From NCBI GenBank assembly GCA_023238725.1, contig CM041550.1, forward strand, positions 25,443,586-25,507,585: DNA of 64,000 bases. Direction: 5' to 3'. Under the pieces are notes generated by a model. The model was given only the letters and a program-made list of their open reading frames with translations. It had not been told where the DNA came from and did no database searches. Numbering within the stretch: the first letter of the stretch is position 1; each line of letters opens with the position of its first letter. Of the stretch, positions 35,761 to 48,239 are shown piece after piece. This stretch comes from Scortum barcoo. Lineage: Eukaryota; Chordata; Actinopteri; Centrarchiformes; Terapontidae. The position numbers were made by a program, and so were the translations under genes.

Positions 35761-36290
35761 TTCAAATTCAAATTTATTTATTTAGAGCCCAAAATCACAA
35801 ACATTGTTTGCCTCGGAGGGCTTTACAATCTGTACAGTTGTGACACCCTCTGTCCTTAGACCCTCGAACCGGGTCAGGAAAAACTTCAAAAAACCCTTTA
35901 TGGGAAAAAGAAGAAACCTGAGGAAGAGCCACAGATGAGGGATCCCTCTCCCTGGGACAGGACAGACGTGCAATAGATGCCACATGTACAGAGAACATCA
36001 TCATCAATCATATAGGAATTATACATGCTGAGTTCATGGGTTTAGTCCACTTATGAGGTATCACAAGGTAATGGAAATGAGTCCGTGAGTCCAGGTGCAT
36101 CCCTAGATGTCCTCATATGGAGCTCTTGGCCACTCGGTCTTCTCTCCACAACACAGACACAGATCATGTCCCCACCAGGCCAGTGAACCTCAGACAGATG
36201 GACCACAACCAGAATCAGTGAGGAACCTGCAAGACTGGAGAGAACAAAGAGGACCGGGGCTCCGGCAGTAACATGCACTTTACAGGACAT
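35761..36290 (+). repeat. Fish interspersed repeat (~530 bp)
   Basis: Begins 'AATTTATTTATTTAGAGCCC' and continues with 'GGGCTTTACAATCTGTACAG', 'ACACCCTCTGTCCTTAGACC', 'AGGAAAAACTTCAAAAAACC', 'GAAGAAACCTGAGGAAGAGC', 'GATGAGGGATCCCTCT' and 'GACAGACGTGCAATAGATG'. It ends in a 'GACCACAACCAGAATCAGTG' region. I recognise this as a very common teleost repeat whose outline runs in this order. It has no coding content. Its class (a LINE or SINE 3' unit, or other) is not settled here. The open frames on the minus strand are by-products. Confidence 0.75.
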
Positions 36291-36303
36291 AAGAGTATTC
36301 ACA

Positions 36304-36375
36304 TTAACCGCTTTAACCAATTTAACCACTTTAACTACTTTAACCAGTTTAACCACTTTAGCCACTTTTACCAGT
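36304..36375. repeat. 9-bp minisatellite, eight units
   Basis: Eight consecutive 9-mers of the TTAACCACT type with one or two changes each fill 36304-36375. It lies at the 3' edge of the repeat at 35761-36290. The 9-bp period translates to a KVV/KLV repeat on the minus strand, an artefact. Confidence 0.9.
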
Positions 36376-36650
36376 TTATAAGGTGACTCCAGTTTGCACT
36401 ACTACCATAATAAGAGTAAAGGAAACATCAATTTACATCAGCAATCATTGGTAATGAAATTCTTAAATCCCAGGCAATCCCAACAAGTGCACTAAGTTCC
36501 CAATGCTTGGTTGTGATGGGAAATTTTTACTACTACTTGTACTTTTGTGTAATCCTCGACTCCCCTTTAGATTGGTATTCTTTTGCAGTGCTTTTTACTT
36601 ACTTTACTGACACATCAGCAGAAGCCTGAGCTCCAGCAGTAAATAGTCAC

Positions 36651-36845
36651 TGGTTGTGACCATAGCATCATTTGAGGCCGTGGCCATGGTTATGTTTGAA
36701 ACTATGGCTGGGGCTGTGATTGTGGCTACCACCATGATTACTGATATGGCTATACTGCTGTAGCTGTAGCAGCAACTCTGTCTCTGTAACCATTACTATG
36801 ACTCGTGCTACAGCTGTGGATACAGCTATTGTTATGGCTGTTGCT
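36651..36845. repeat. Decayed hexamer repeat array
   Basis: Many degenerate words of the GGCTRTGRY kind recur: ATGGCTGGGGCTGTGATTG, GTAGCTGTAGCAGC, ACAGCTGTGGATACAGC, TTATGGCTGTTGC. The pattern suggests an old tandem array of a 6-bp (GCTGTG/GCTATG) unit that has accumulated changes. Confidence 0.55.
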
Positions 36846-39489
36846 CCACTGGTCTGTTTCAGTCTAGGTTAGTTGGTTTTGACAGATGACTGGTAAAATC
36901 TTAAATCCTGAGATCAAGTTGCTTTCGGTCATTCTTATAAAGATTTAGTTTGATATCTGTGACTTACTGGTAAATAAATAGAAGATTAGAATTGGAAGTG
37001 GTGTGGCACTGGACAACTGAGATGGAGAAACTGATTAAACAGTGAATGATCATTACAACAGTACATTAAAGACCTACCACAACCAGGGTCATAAAGAAAG
37101 GAGTTTATCGACAATTGCAAGTGGTGTGGTTCATATTTGACATTTTTGAATAAAACTATATCCAGGAACAGTAAATGACTGAATGGACCTGTAACATTCA
37201 GCTAGCTGAGCTACGTCAGATTTCAGGTGAAGGCCATCAGCTCTAATTAATTTGCTTAACTAGTTAGCCTTGTTTTACACTTTACTTTATACATACACCA
37301 AATGGAAATCTGAAAATCTTTCCAGTCCGTAAATTTATCACATTTCTGAAAAGATGTCTTTCTGAAAAGAAGCGTGCTCATGTAGTGATGTAATGATGTA
37401 TGTGGCATGTATCAGTACATCATGACATGGTGGGTGTGGTCAGAGATTAGACTCTGAGACAGGTTTTTAGCCTGCCATTAAGTTTCACTTTAAAGAGAAC
37501 TCAGCGCTGTCACACATTGGCTTAGTTTATAATTTATTCAACCAGTGAGGGGTTTCAGTCAATCTTAGCAGGTAATGCTTTAATTTTTGCTTTAATGCTT
37601 TAGTGCTTAAAGTATATATTAAACATTGAACAAACATTCTTAAAATGTTTATCTGCAGAGTATTCAGTTGTAGGATACAATCACACTGATGTACCTTTGG
37701 CATGATTGTTGCATGATGGGATTCTCCAGATGTCGAAGAGCATCAGTGAGATTTTCTGATATTGTTGTTTCTTGTGGGTGCTCATAAACAGATAAAAGCA
37801 GCTTACTGAGACAACAATTCATTTGAATTCCAAATGAGTTGAGATGAATGTGAAAGGGGATGTACAAAGATGGGATAATAATAATAGCTATTTATTCTTT
37901 AGTACTGTATATGAAGTTTTTTATGGATTATATTAAAAAAGGAATGGGGAAAGACAAACACAGCATGTGAAAATGGATTGATTGTTTTCTCTCTTGCCCT
38001 CTTGTGTTGACACCTCCATGAAGGCCAGACAGCCTTCAGTGCTTTGTGGGAGTGATAAGGCTACAAGTCCACTGACCTCTCATGGGACAGGACCACCATT
38101 TCATTTTGCTGCAATTGGTGGGCCCTGCCTGTTAATGGTTTACACACTCTTTCCCCGATTGATTGGAAGCATTTGTATACATTGCTGTCAGAGCTGACTG
38201 CATCACTCGGCTTCACCACACATCAGAGGTCTGCACTGACAAACAATCATCCATGTGCATCCATGAAGAAAACATGAGTAGCTTGTTCTTCCTTGGGGAT
38301 TAAGTCTCACTATTTCAGTGTCATAGCTGCATGAAACGCTGTGTAAAGATTAAGGTTAGATGACTTTACATCATTAGCCATATGCTTTTGTTTGTTTATG
38401 AACAGCGACAGATTTAATGTGGATTTATGAATATGCCTCAGAGTAGATTCCTTAATTATAATTATTATTTGGAATGCTTTTTTAAAGTTTATTATAGTTA
38501 ACAAGCACAGACATAACAATGGTCTGAGAACAGGTTTTTTGCTGACCACATTATCAAACATCATAATTACTACATTTAGCTTTTCTGTTTATTTCCAGCA
38601 CATGGCTTTGTCTCCTGTGCCTTCTCAAGTAGTGACATCACTTTCTGCACAGGCGTGGAAGAACTGCTTAACAGCCAACATCATGTTTGTTATTGCTTTT
38701 GAAATGCATCCTCCATTAGTGGGATACAAGGAGACATTTCAGTACCCTTGACATCCTCCCAATGGTAAATCTGTTTATCTTCCACTGCCGTGACATCTCG
38801 TAAATAAAGCATGCCACACTTGGAGAATGTTGAAGCGCGACCATACATTATTACACGACACGGCTTGCATTGGCAGTTACCATTGGTCATGGCAGGGGGT
38901 GACTTGCTCTTGACTGTTTTGTGTATACTGGACTCTTCTCTTAATAATTAAAAAAAAATAACCATAATAGCTACTAAAGATTAGTTGTAGCCAATACAGG
39001 CAGCAGTTTTGGCAGTTCAAATTACAGCACAGCGTTCGTCACTTACATCACACCTCAGCTGCTGACTACTGTTCATTCAACACTTTAGATTTCCTAGAAA
39101 AGAGAACAAAAATGTCCTTTGAGAAAATGGATCTTTTGCCACTGCTGACAAGTCCCTAAAATAGAAAGATATTCAAAGGCCTGGATAATTTACAACCTGG
39201 CCTTCACAGAGATTGATTCATAGCCAGCTGATAATGATGAAATGCTCCAATGCTACCTTTGTCATCAGATTACATTATGATAGGGTTCCTAAATGTTTGA
39301 TTTTTCTAAAATGTTTTTTTCTGTCATATATGTTCAGGAATACATTATTGACCCATCATAAATCATACATTTTTAATAGTATGAACCAGTTCTTTTTAGA
39401 TTTTCGATCCATCACCTAATTAACATGACGACATAACATAGCATAAGAACATATTGCAGACTGTCAGCTGACCACATCACATGACTTTG

Positions 39490-39490
<1 letters not shown>
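36846..39490. other. No gene seen
   Basis: AT-rich unique sequence. No RNA gene, repeat or credible exon. Confidence 0.5.

Positions 39491-39520
<30 letters not shown>
39491..39520. repeat. (CTTT)n microsatellite
   Basis: 30 bp of uninterrupted CTTT units. Confidence 0.95.
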
Positions 39521-41849
39521 GGTGTAGAAGCATACAGGACAAGAAGGCAGAGGAAGGAATATGGCATTAAGCAAGCATTCCTGGCTGGAATTAAATGTTT
39601 CAGTGACATGATGTGAACATCCAAATTTTGCCACTGGGGCATCTGGGCCCTTTGCCCAAAACCACACACGACAGTCCTCTTTCCATACACTGTAGGGATG
39701 ACATGAAAGGACAGATGTCAGGGAGATGCTGTATGGGTCAAGAGACATTGTGTCAATATAATAGCATTAGCTATAAAATAGTAAATCAGAAGACGTTTAA
39801 CTTCTCTTAACCCCAATGGTGAATCATAGGGATGTAATACCAAAACACTAAAGAACCCAGACAAACAATCAGGTAGGTTTACTGTTTATCACATCCATTC
39901 ATTTCTATAACTCTCTACCCAGAGAGAAATAATACTGATGTTAATGTAACATTTGCTAGTCTTGAAGATGGATTATTTACAGAAACATTAAATATTGTAG
40001 ATAAACTGAGACATTTGTGGAGCCAAGCGTTCCCTGAAGGCATATGATTATAGGAGTTTGTTTGTTTGGCTTTGCTAATGATGTAAAGCCAGTAATGTCT
40101 TTGGCAAAGCCCAGGACATTAGAGAATAATTCAAATCAAAATAATGTATTTCAATGTCAACTTAATAAAACATGGCCAGAGGAGCACATTCATCCGGTGA
40201 TTTGTTGGGACTGAATGGGTTATAATTGCAACATAGTTATGTATTGTGTTTGATAGTGTACATATGCTTGTGTGCAATTCTGTGTGCCTGCTTTAATTTA
40301 AAGACAACAATGCGGGGAATAATGCTGGACAGACAGGAAACCATTTGCCCAAGAACAACGATATTTTTCACAAGTCTTGATTCTGGGCAACCCAAGCAGC
40401 AAACTGATTTTTGGTCAACTCAGGGGCATTTGAACAAGATGGAAATTCAACATTGACCTACAATCATCTTAGAAAGGTCTTATATTATTGTAATATGTGG
40501 AATGGGGAACAGATGTGCAATGGGGAAACATTCATCATAATTTGTCATGCAAGTTGTGAGCAACATGGTCATTATTGACACCAAAATATGTGCTGTTGGT
40601 TTCTCAACGACAACAAATGCCCTTCAAATAAGTGCAGACAAGACACATCTTAATGAGCGTCAGGATTTTGTCACATTGCACCTTGAACCCTTTGTCCCCT
40701 CTACTCAGTTTCCCTACATGGGTTGCTGAGGCTGGACTGACCAACTCATGATGAATGCTTGTACTTGCAAGTTGGTGAACAATTACGAACACCAACCAGC
40801 TCTCTTGCAGTGCTCAGCTGACATGACATCATTCACAACGCGCCTAATGGCTTGTTCACCTTTTCGTTTGGGAGATCCATGAGTCACCACGGCAAAACAT
40901 TCCCTCAGACTCACTAAAAAAGATGAAACAATGAATAAATATGAAAGAATTGTAACAAATCAGTATATGAAACAGCAGTGAAGTTGGATAATAAGTAAGA
41001 AAATAACAACTCTAAGAAGCCTGTTTTCAGAAACTTAAATCTCTAAAATGGCAGAAAAATAAACTCAATTACAAAATGATCAACCAGTACCTATGATGTC
41101 TAACATGAAAGTCTGTCTGAACATGTAATCGTCTTATAATTTGGTCAACAAAAGCATCCAGTAAACAGCTTTTTGCCTCTTTTTTAAGGTACTTCAGGTG
41201 TGGGTCGATTCATTTCACAGCTGTCATTCTGTCCTTTTCCCTCCTCTCAGTGAGAAGCCTCCGGGGTGAGCTGCAACCTTGAGCCACTTTAGAGAGTTGT
41301 AGACTTTGTCTGTCACCTTCAAACTCCACCTCCCACCACAGACATACTGTATATATGAGGCTATGGCTGCCCTTAGCCCTCCTTCCTGCATGGAGGCCCA
41401 AGGGAGGGAATAACAAGCTGGGGAGTTGTTAGTAGATAGGCTGATATATTTCTAAGTGGTCTGTGAGGGTGTGCAGGTCACACTGCCAGCACGACTGCTA
41501 TTGATCACTATCATTGTGTTGCCTCTGTACACTGCTCACACACCCACACGGGTTGGCGCACCATAATATGCATATGAGCATGTTACACCGGTGGTGGTGA
41601 TCTGTAGGAATCGAAACCCTCCAAAGCAGCTTTTACCAGTGCCATTTTATACAGAGGTCTCACACAGCTTTGAATAATCGGGACTTTTGCAGTGCAGTGA
41701 CACTGCCTTTGATGAAGCTGTCAGTGTGGTTCAGTGTGGTTGGACCAATCAGGATTATATGACATGTCATCTCACAATGTCTGAATGCAAATCTTCACAA
41801 TCTAGATTTTATTTAAATACAACTGATGTTGTAATTTTTGTTTGTGTGT
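39521..41849. other. No gene seen
   Basis: Unique sequence. The GC-richer patch 41215-41415 has no recognisable features. Confidence 0.45.
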
Positions 41850-42120
41850 GGGCATGCTAACATTTGCTAAGTAGCATAAAACACAAAGTGCAGCTGGGGA
41901 TGATGGGAATATCAAATGTTTCTCGTGCCACAAATGACTCCCTTATGGGGACGCTACAACCACTCAGATTGATCGATTCTAGGTAGATTGACTTTTTGAC
42001 ATATTTCATAAATTAAGTTAAAACTTTGATCTTCTGATCAGTAGGTTCATCCTTTGAGGACCGTGAATTTCTGTAGCAAATTTCACAGCAATCCATCCAA
42101 CAGTCAAACAGTCAGACATT
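41850..42120 (-). repeat. Palindromic fish repeat copy
   Basis: 'GGGCATGCTAACATTTGCTA', 'AACACAAAGTGCAGCTGGGG' and 'ATGATGGGAATATC' are followed by 'GTTCATCCTTTGAGGACCGT' and 'TTTCACAGCAATCCATCCAA'. Orientation is as in the copy at 34.0 kb. The middle is diverged or partly lost. Confidence 0.7.
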
Positions 42121-44754
42121 GCCATGTCTTAATGCTTTGCTGTCACAAGCTGCCATTTTGGTTGCACTTCAACATATTTGTAATATTAAGGCAGTCCTCT
42201 GACTCGTTGTTCACCCTGAAGGCTGTTCGTCAAACAGCCTGACTGCTCTGATGGATCATGATGGCATAGGTCAGGTTTGTAAAACTGTCAACTGCACTTT
42301 GAAAAAAACAGGAAGAAACATAATTCACAGCCTCTGTGATGCATGCAACTTTTCTCCAAATATTGTTTGATATGATAATTCTGTCAGCAGCTTACCATAA
42401 AGCTTTTAAAGTGCAGGGACACTTTGAATGAGTGCAATCAGCATTTTTGTCTGTTTTGGTCCGTCCAGATAGAAAGAACAAATAAATGCTTATCTACAGG
42501 TGACACAAGCAAAGAAAATAATTGAACAGGCCTATTCACAGTTAAACATTTCACGTCTGTTTTTCTCTGAAAGTCTTCTATTTAAATGACTCTCTTCAGC
42601 CAGTATACGGACCTTTACAAAAACTCTTTAATATTTACCAAGTCAAACTCCCTAGACACAAAGTCAGACAGGAACCCTGAAATGAAAAAACACTTTTTGT
42701 CTTTATAATAGAAATGACTACTGCAGTAGAAGTAACCTTAAATTACTGCTTAAAATAAAATTTTAATGGCTACTATCAAGAAATTGGGCCAAAAAACAGT
42801 CACAGTGGACCCCATAAGATAAAAAAAAAACATGTACACAGTTTATACACTGCTGTTTATACGTGATTCACACTTCCACACACTACTTGCTCACACACGC
42901 ACACACACCTGATGAGTCACACCTCCATCCCCGCACAGATCAATATTCATGACAGCCCACAGCTAAAGTGTGCAGTCAGTTTGTGCTCATATTAACATGT
43001 ATGAACCCAAACACCCCTTAACCAAGCCTTATACTGAAATCACACTGTTGCGGTCTATCAGGAGGCTTGTTCACACTCACTGCTGATGGAATACACCACT
43101 GGCTACAACAACATGACATCCTGAGAGACTGTGAACTACTGACTTTATCTAAACACCTCAACCGACATTTCTTTCCCACGATCATCACTTTCCTCCAGGC
43201 AATGCAACTTAGATGTCACTGCCACTTGATTGTTTGGCAAGGTGTGAAAGCAGAATAATGTAAGTGTTATTGATATAAAGACTGAAACTGTTTGAAACCT
43301 TCTCTTTGCAGCTTTACATACAATCTGTCTGCGCTGCAGCATTACAGACTAAATGCACTGAATTTAACAATGACACCAAACAACCTAAAAGCAGTAATTA
43401 TCATTCAAACTAAATATCTCTGTTAAAGGTCTGGATGTACAGATTAATTCCTTCTGACTATCTGTGTTTTTTGCTGACCTGGCTGTTACAAACCCGTCAC
43501 TTATGGCACACCCAAATAATTTCTCACACTCACATTTTCACTCAAACGTGCAGTGAAATGCTCACACTGTAGGCCATCACAAAGGAGATCAGTGCTGCGA
43601 CACCAGCATGTTGTGGTGTAGGGAAACGATTGGATGTTAAATGGCTTAATTTTAGCCAATACCATCTATAAATGTATGTCCATCTCTACTTATCTTACAT
43701 TATTCCTCTTTCCCAAACAAACAGATGACTCTGATCCGCTGTGGTAAAATTTAGGATTTCTCCCTCACAGTAGCACAAAAGGACAATACTAAACAATATG
43801 CAGGAAGTTAAGGAATTAATCAGCTTAACCATCGCCAATAATAGCTGGAGATGTTTACTGACCAGACAAACACACTCATGTGCTGCTGCCAACTAAAGAA
43901 TCTCTCATCCTGTTTATCAATAATGTCTAATACTGTATCTTTTTAGTACATTTGTCCTTAGCCATGTGTATAAATATACTGACAGCTACTGACAACTGGA
44001 GTCAACCTTTTGTGTCACAGCCAAAAAAGTTGCTTCTGATTCTCCCGGAGCAGTTCCATCTGGAAATACAAACATCAACACAATTTGTCTGTTTTCATAA
44101 ATTCACCAGTGTGTCTCTGCAGGAAGGCTCCTGTCTAACACAGCCTAATAATTTACACGATTTCTATTTCCATGGTGGGTGATAGTGCGGTGTCCTGGCA
44201 ATATGCTGTAGGCTCTACCACAGTGTGTTTTTACATGCTGGAACAGATGGCTATTGGAGGACTTGTGCATGACAAGTAGTCACTCTCTCTGCTGTATCTT
44301 GTTCCACTCATGCTTCAGTGATCACCAGCGCCTGCAGTAACTTATGAGCTAATCATCAGAGCAAAACACTGGACAGTGATCTAATTTAAGCTGTTGTTGG
44401 GCAACAATAGCCTGGAGGAAACAAAGAGGGAGGAAGAGAGTGACTGGGAGCAGAATTCATGGATTGTGCACATCTTGGCTGAAGATAATGACAACATCTG
44501 TTCGCTTCCACTATCACAGCATATTGCATTGATGTCCCATCAGCGAATACCTTGAAGTTGTTAAGGGTAATATCAAATATCATGGCAGTCGCATAGTTGT
44601 TACAAAAGGCTGTTATTCTGTAGAAAACATCCCACATACAAGCAAACAACAGACAGAATTCCTCAGCAGCGTGAAAATCGACATTAGAGTTTGAGTTGAT
44701 TTCTCTTGAGAGTGGAAGAAATCGATAGCTCACATATCCGCCTCTCACTCACTG
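42121..44754. other. No gene seen
   Basis: Unique sequence with a short CA patch near 42890-42910. No RNA gene or credible exon. Confidence 0.5.
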
Positions 44755-45010
44755 TTGGCCAGTGCCTCTAAAAGACAGAGAAAAGAACCAATAGAGGTTG
44801 GTGGAACAGAGACAAAATTAATAATCCCTCAGAGGCCGTTGTATAAGCTATGCACTTGCCCCCTAAGCACAAGGAGACATTCATCTCATCCCCTCCCCTC
44901 TGTGTGATCTCTTAATGACAATGAAACAGGCCTGCAAGAATTCAAGCAATTTTCTAAATTGATTTTTCTCCTCGGACGATTTACTTTGCCGTTAGAGCGC
45001 CACTCATAAC
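44755..45010. promoter_or_regulatory. Candidate conserved non-coding element
   Basis: Complex, repeat-free sequence with AAATTAATAATCCCTC near 44815 and TTCTAAATTGATTTTTC near 44953. It ends CCTCGGACGATTTACTTTGC. It opens the densest set of candidate elements in the window. No exon. Confidence 0.35.
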
Positions 45011-45361
45011 TTTTCAGTGGATTTAACACAAGCCTCTCTGTGGGAGTCTGTGTGCGTCTGTAGCACTGTGAACCGCATACTTGGTCTTGTCAGTAACACG
45101 AGAGCTTATACTGGGTATGTTAGTGTGTTTTTTTATTCTTCACCTATTTGCTCAACATTGGCTCCATTTTGTGGAGTATACTCTGTATATACTCTGTAGT
45201 CACACATCAGGAGAAACATGCCCCTAACTGTACATCTGTGCAGTCCTGCACACTGGGGCATTACATGCATATAAAAGTTTCCAAGTTGAGCTTAGAACAT
45301 ATGTGGTTAGGGGCAAATGACTTTCTCATAATATGATGCATGTATATTGCCAGAATACCCC

Positions 45362-45386
45362 CACACACACACACACACACACACAC
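45362..45386. repeat. (CA)n microsatellite
   Basis: 25 bp of CA. The surrounding TG/CA-rich DNA produces several overlapping open frames that are not genes. Confidence 0.9.
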
Positions 45387-45559
45387 GCTGTCCCTTGTAT
45401 ACAATATGACATATGGCACAGTATATGTATGCATATATTGGTATGTGTGTGTGTGCTCCCTTGCAAATGTCTGGACACGCACAGAGTGTGTGCACTGGTT
45501 TGTAACGGCACAAGATGGGTTGTCCGACGTACGTACAGAAACTAACAGAGAATAGCTGC

Positions 45560-45930
45560 CCAAACATGAAGACAAATGGGGTGCAATAGGAACGGGCTGG
45601 CAGGCTCGCTGACGGCTGGGCCGCTCGATAAAAAGAAAGATGAGGAGACGCTGTTCAATAAAGCAGCCAGGCCCTGCCTGCTACGATCTCCCCACAGGGA
45701 TTGCCAGAGATGAGAGGAAGAAAGCAGAGACCAGCAGGGAGGTATAGAGGTGTGAGGTGGCAAAAGAAAGACGGAAAAGAGAGTGATTGCGTGGAGAAAA
45801 AGGCCAACAAAATCTGAGAGAGGCAGAGAGTGGTTTGCAATGGAGTTAGAAAGAGAGAGAAGGGAGGGAAGAGATCCTCGACTCAGGGGAAGAGACAGAG
45901 GATTACACCCCAGGTTCAGTATCACCATTA
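45560..45930 (+). repeat. Purine-rich tract
   Basis: About 370 bp biased to A and G (AGAGAGAGAAGGGAGGGAAG near 45851). It directly abuts the candidate element that follows. The 128-codon minus-strand open frame (S, L and P rich) is compositional. Confidence 0.65.
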
Positions 45931-45934
45931 TCCC

Positions 45935-46530
45935 CGCAGCATCGTGCCTCCTGTAGCAGCAGAAGCCCGTGACAGATTAGGCTCCACTGATTTCATTTTA
46001 CATCTATATATGATAACTGGGGGGAAGGATTTGGATGTGGTCATCAGGAGCTCGACTCAAACGGCAGCCCAAACACCGGGCTTGGCTCAATAACTGTTCC
46101 CTGAGTTGTCACAAACTCTGCAGGGTTTTGTGCTGGTTCTGCCCCCATAAAGCCGTTTATTGAATTTCGATGGTAAGCATAAGGTTGTTGTTTTTCTTGT
46201 TTTTTTCCCATGATGCTTGTCAGACCCCGGAGACAGGAAATAAAACAAAGGAGAAATAGAAGAGAGGATTCCAGAGATTGTATGGAGCTCGCAGCATCGG
46301 CTGGCTGAGCGGCTCTCCTTATAAAATGCCATGTTCTGGCTCTGGTTAGCCAGGTGTAATTAGGGTTGAATCCCAGACTGTCAGTCAGCTTGTCATTTAT
46401 GACCACTAAAGGGGCCATCTCCAGTGCTGAGGAGTGCAGGTCTGCCACTCCAATCAGCTTTATGATGCTGGGGCCTGTCAGATACGCAGGGGCCAGGCAG
46501 AGGCACATAATGTGTAGAGGTGACGGAGGA
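45935..46530. promoter_or_regulatory. Long candidate conserved non-coding element
   Basis: Nearly 600 bp of complex, repeat-free sequence with CpG words scattered throughout and motifs such as CCATAAAGCCGTTTATTG near 46145 (facing CATAAA/TTTATG-like words) and GGTGTAATTAGGGTTG near 46352. A 154-codon open frame lies on the minus strand (46044-46508), but it has no recognised domain and overlaps unrelated frames. A conserved non-coding element is favoured, and an unrecognised exon is the alternative. Confidence 0.45.
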
Positions 46531-47399
46531 TGATCTGTTCTTTCAATGAGCTAATCAATGAAGGAAAGAGGATGCGGTGTCACAGGGCTATGAAAACACC
46601 CAGTATTGTTAAAGAACACAGTTGATTGAGCTGTGAATCCAGTGTGATGGGTGACCCCGGGAATTACAAATGTCAAGATGAAGGAGCTGTGTGTATATAG
46701 CTGTCACTTTTTATTCAATATTCAGACTGCATATTCTATCTGTAATGATTTGTTCAACTTTTAACTTCACTGAGTGCAACAGGCCGTGTCTTGTACTCCA
46801 ACGGCGCCGTTTGTGAAATGTCAGTCTGATCTTTTATACACGAGGCTATTTTTTCCCTTTGTCAACAGAAAATGTAAAAAAACATCAAGTCATGCATGTC
46901 TGATGATCTTATGAGGCCTGTAAGTCAAATCTGGCCGAAGAAGCAACATGAAACCAGTTGTTTTTGTCAAAATAAAGTTATTAATTAGAAGAAGAATTTA
47001 AAAGCAGCATTTATGTGTAAATGGTTGTTTTTATTTGTATTCATGGGTATTAAATTCAATTCAGGGTAATATTTGATTTTGAGAGAATGCTGATGCTTAT
47101 CAGCATCTTTTCACATTTTGCTCTTCAAACTCTTTTATTTGAAGAAAAATTCAGAGCAGTACAGAAAAGTTATTCATTTTTACCTCATTTTTACACACCC
47201 TTCCCATCTAAAGCACAAGCTTTGCCCTAAGATCTCATCATCTCTGTGACACAGCCCTGTCTTCACACCTCAATGAGAAAAAAAACCCAGCAACCTGATA
47301 ATCTTCGGGTGCCCTCATCCTGAACCTCGCCAGACGTTCTGCCACAAGACCTACTGGTAAAAGAACAGAGAACAGATAAAAATTGAATCATAATATGAC
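46531..47399. other. No gene seen
   Basis: AT-rich unique sequence. A small stem GATGCT/AGCATC is at about 47090-47105. Confidence 0.45.
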
Positions 47400-47700
47400 A
47401 GGATGGAGGAAAAAGTAGCCAACGGCTTTTCTTCTAATGATGACTTTAGCATTAGCACAATTGGCCGGTGTCTTCGGCAGGTCCTTACAGTGATGGTAAG
47501 GGTCTGATTCATCATAAGCAGCAGAAGTTAATTAGGCAAATGTCATGTGTTCCTCTCCTCCGGCAGACAACAGCCCGGCCCACCTGCTGTGAAATAATAT
47601 TGTTAACCGATCAAAATGGCTGACCTCATTAATTTCTCCAGACGTCTCCTGTCGTCAGCTCCAGGTTTTGGCGGGCCACGCCATGCTGCTTCACTTTTTA
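47400..47700. promoter_or_regulatory. Candidate conserved non-coding element
   Basis: Complex block with AATTGGCCGGTGTCTTCGG near 47459, AGAAGTTAATTAGGCAAATG near 47523, GTTAACCGATCAAAATGG near 47602 and CTCATTAATTTCTCC near 47627. Several homeodomain-core words within 200 bp and no repeat. No exon. Confidence 0.45.
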
Positions 47701-48120
47701 CACTTTTTTTTCCCTCATAAGGTGCAGAGGTACGGGCAGAAATAAAATCCAGTAACTTGTGATGTGTGACCTCTAAGTGTCACATCCAAAGTGTTTCTTT
47801 TCCTGAAGTCTACTTCCACCCTGTCATGACTCACTGTCTGCCCATGTGAAGAACTGTTGCTATTCTTTACTGTAAGTAACCATTGTCTGTGGACTGTTAT
47901 GACACAGTGATATTTAATAAACAGGGACTGCCCTACTACTACTGCCCTATAGTGGTTTGAAGTTTCAGCTGAAGTTTACTTTGCTTAATTAGACCATTTT
48001 TTTAAGTGTATGATAAAAGAATAGACAAAAGCCTATTAATTATGCAAAAAGTATGATAATTAACTAAATCCACAAGGATCTTGTTTAAGATATAACTAGC
48101 TCTGCTCTTGCTAGAAAGTA

Positions 48121-48185
48121 TATTATATATATATTATATATATATATATATATATATGGATTGACTGATATATATATATATATAA
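48121..48185. repeat. AT dinucleotide palindromic repeat
   Basis: Two (TA)n blocks flank GGATTGACTG, so the whole can fold back on itself as a cruciform. Confidence 0.9.
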
Positions 48186-48239
48186 TAACTGCCATAACTG
48201 TCTACTTGTCTGGACAGTTGTGAGGATGAATGAAGCACC

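Noticed and set aside
36051..36365. Minus-strand frame with a KVV/KLV repeat
   Set aside because: The 9-bp minisatellite is a multiple of three and keeps the frame open.
45261..45575. Cluster of overlapping open frames on both strands
   Set aside because: Driven by CA/TG-rich sequence, with no domain.
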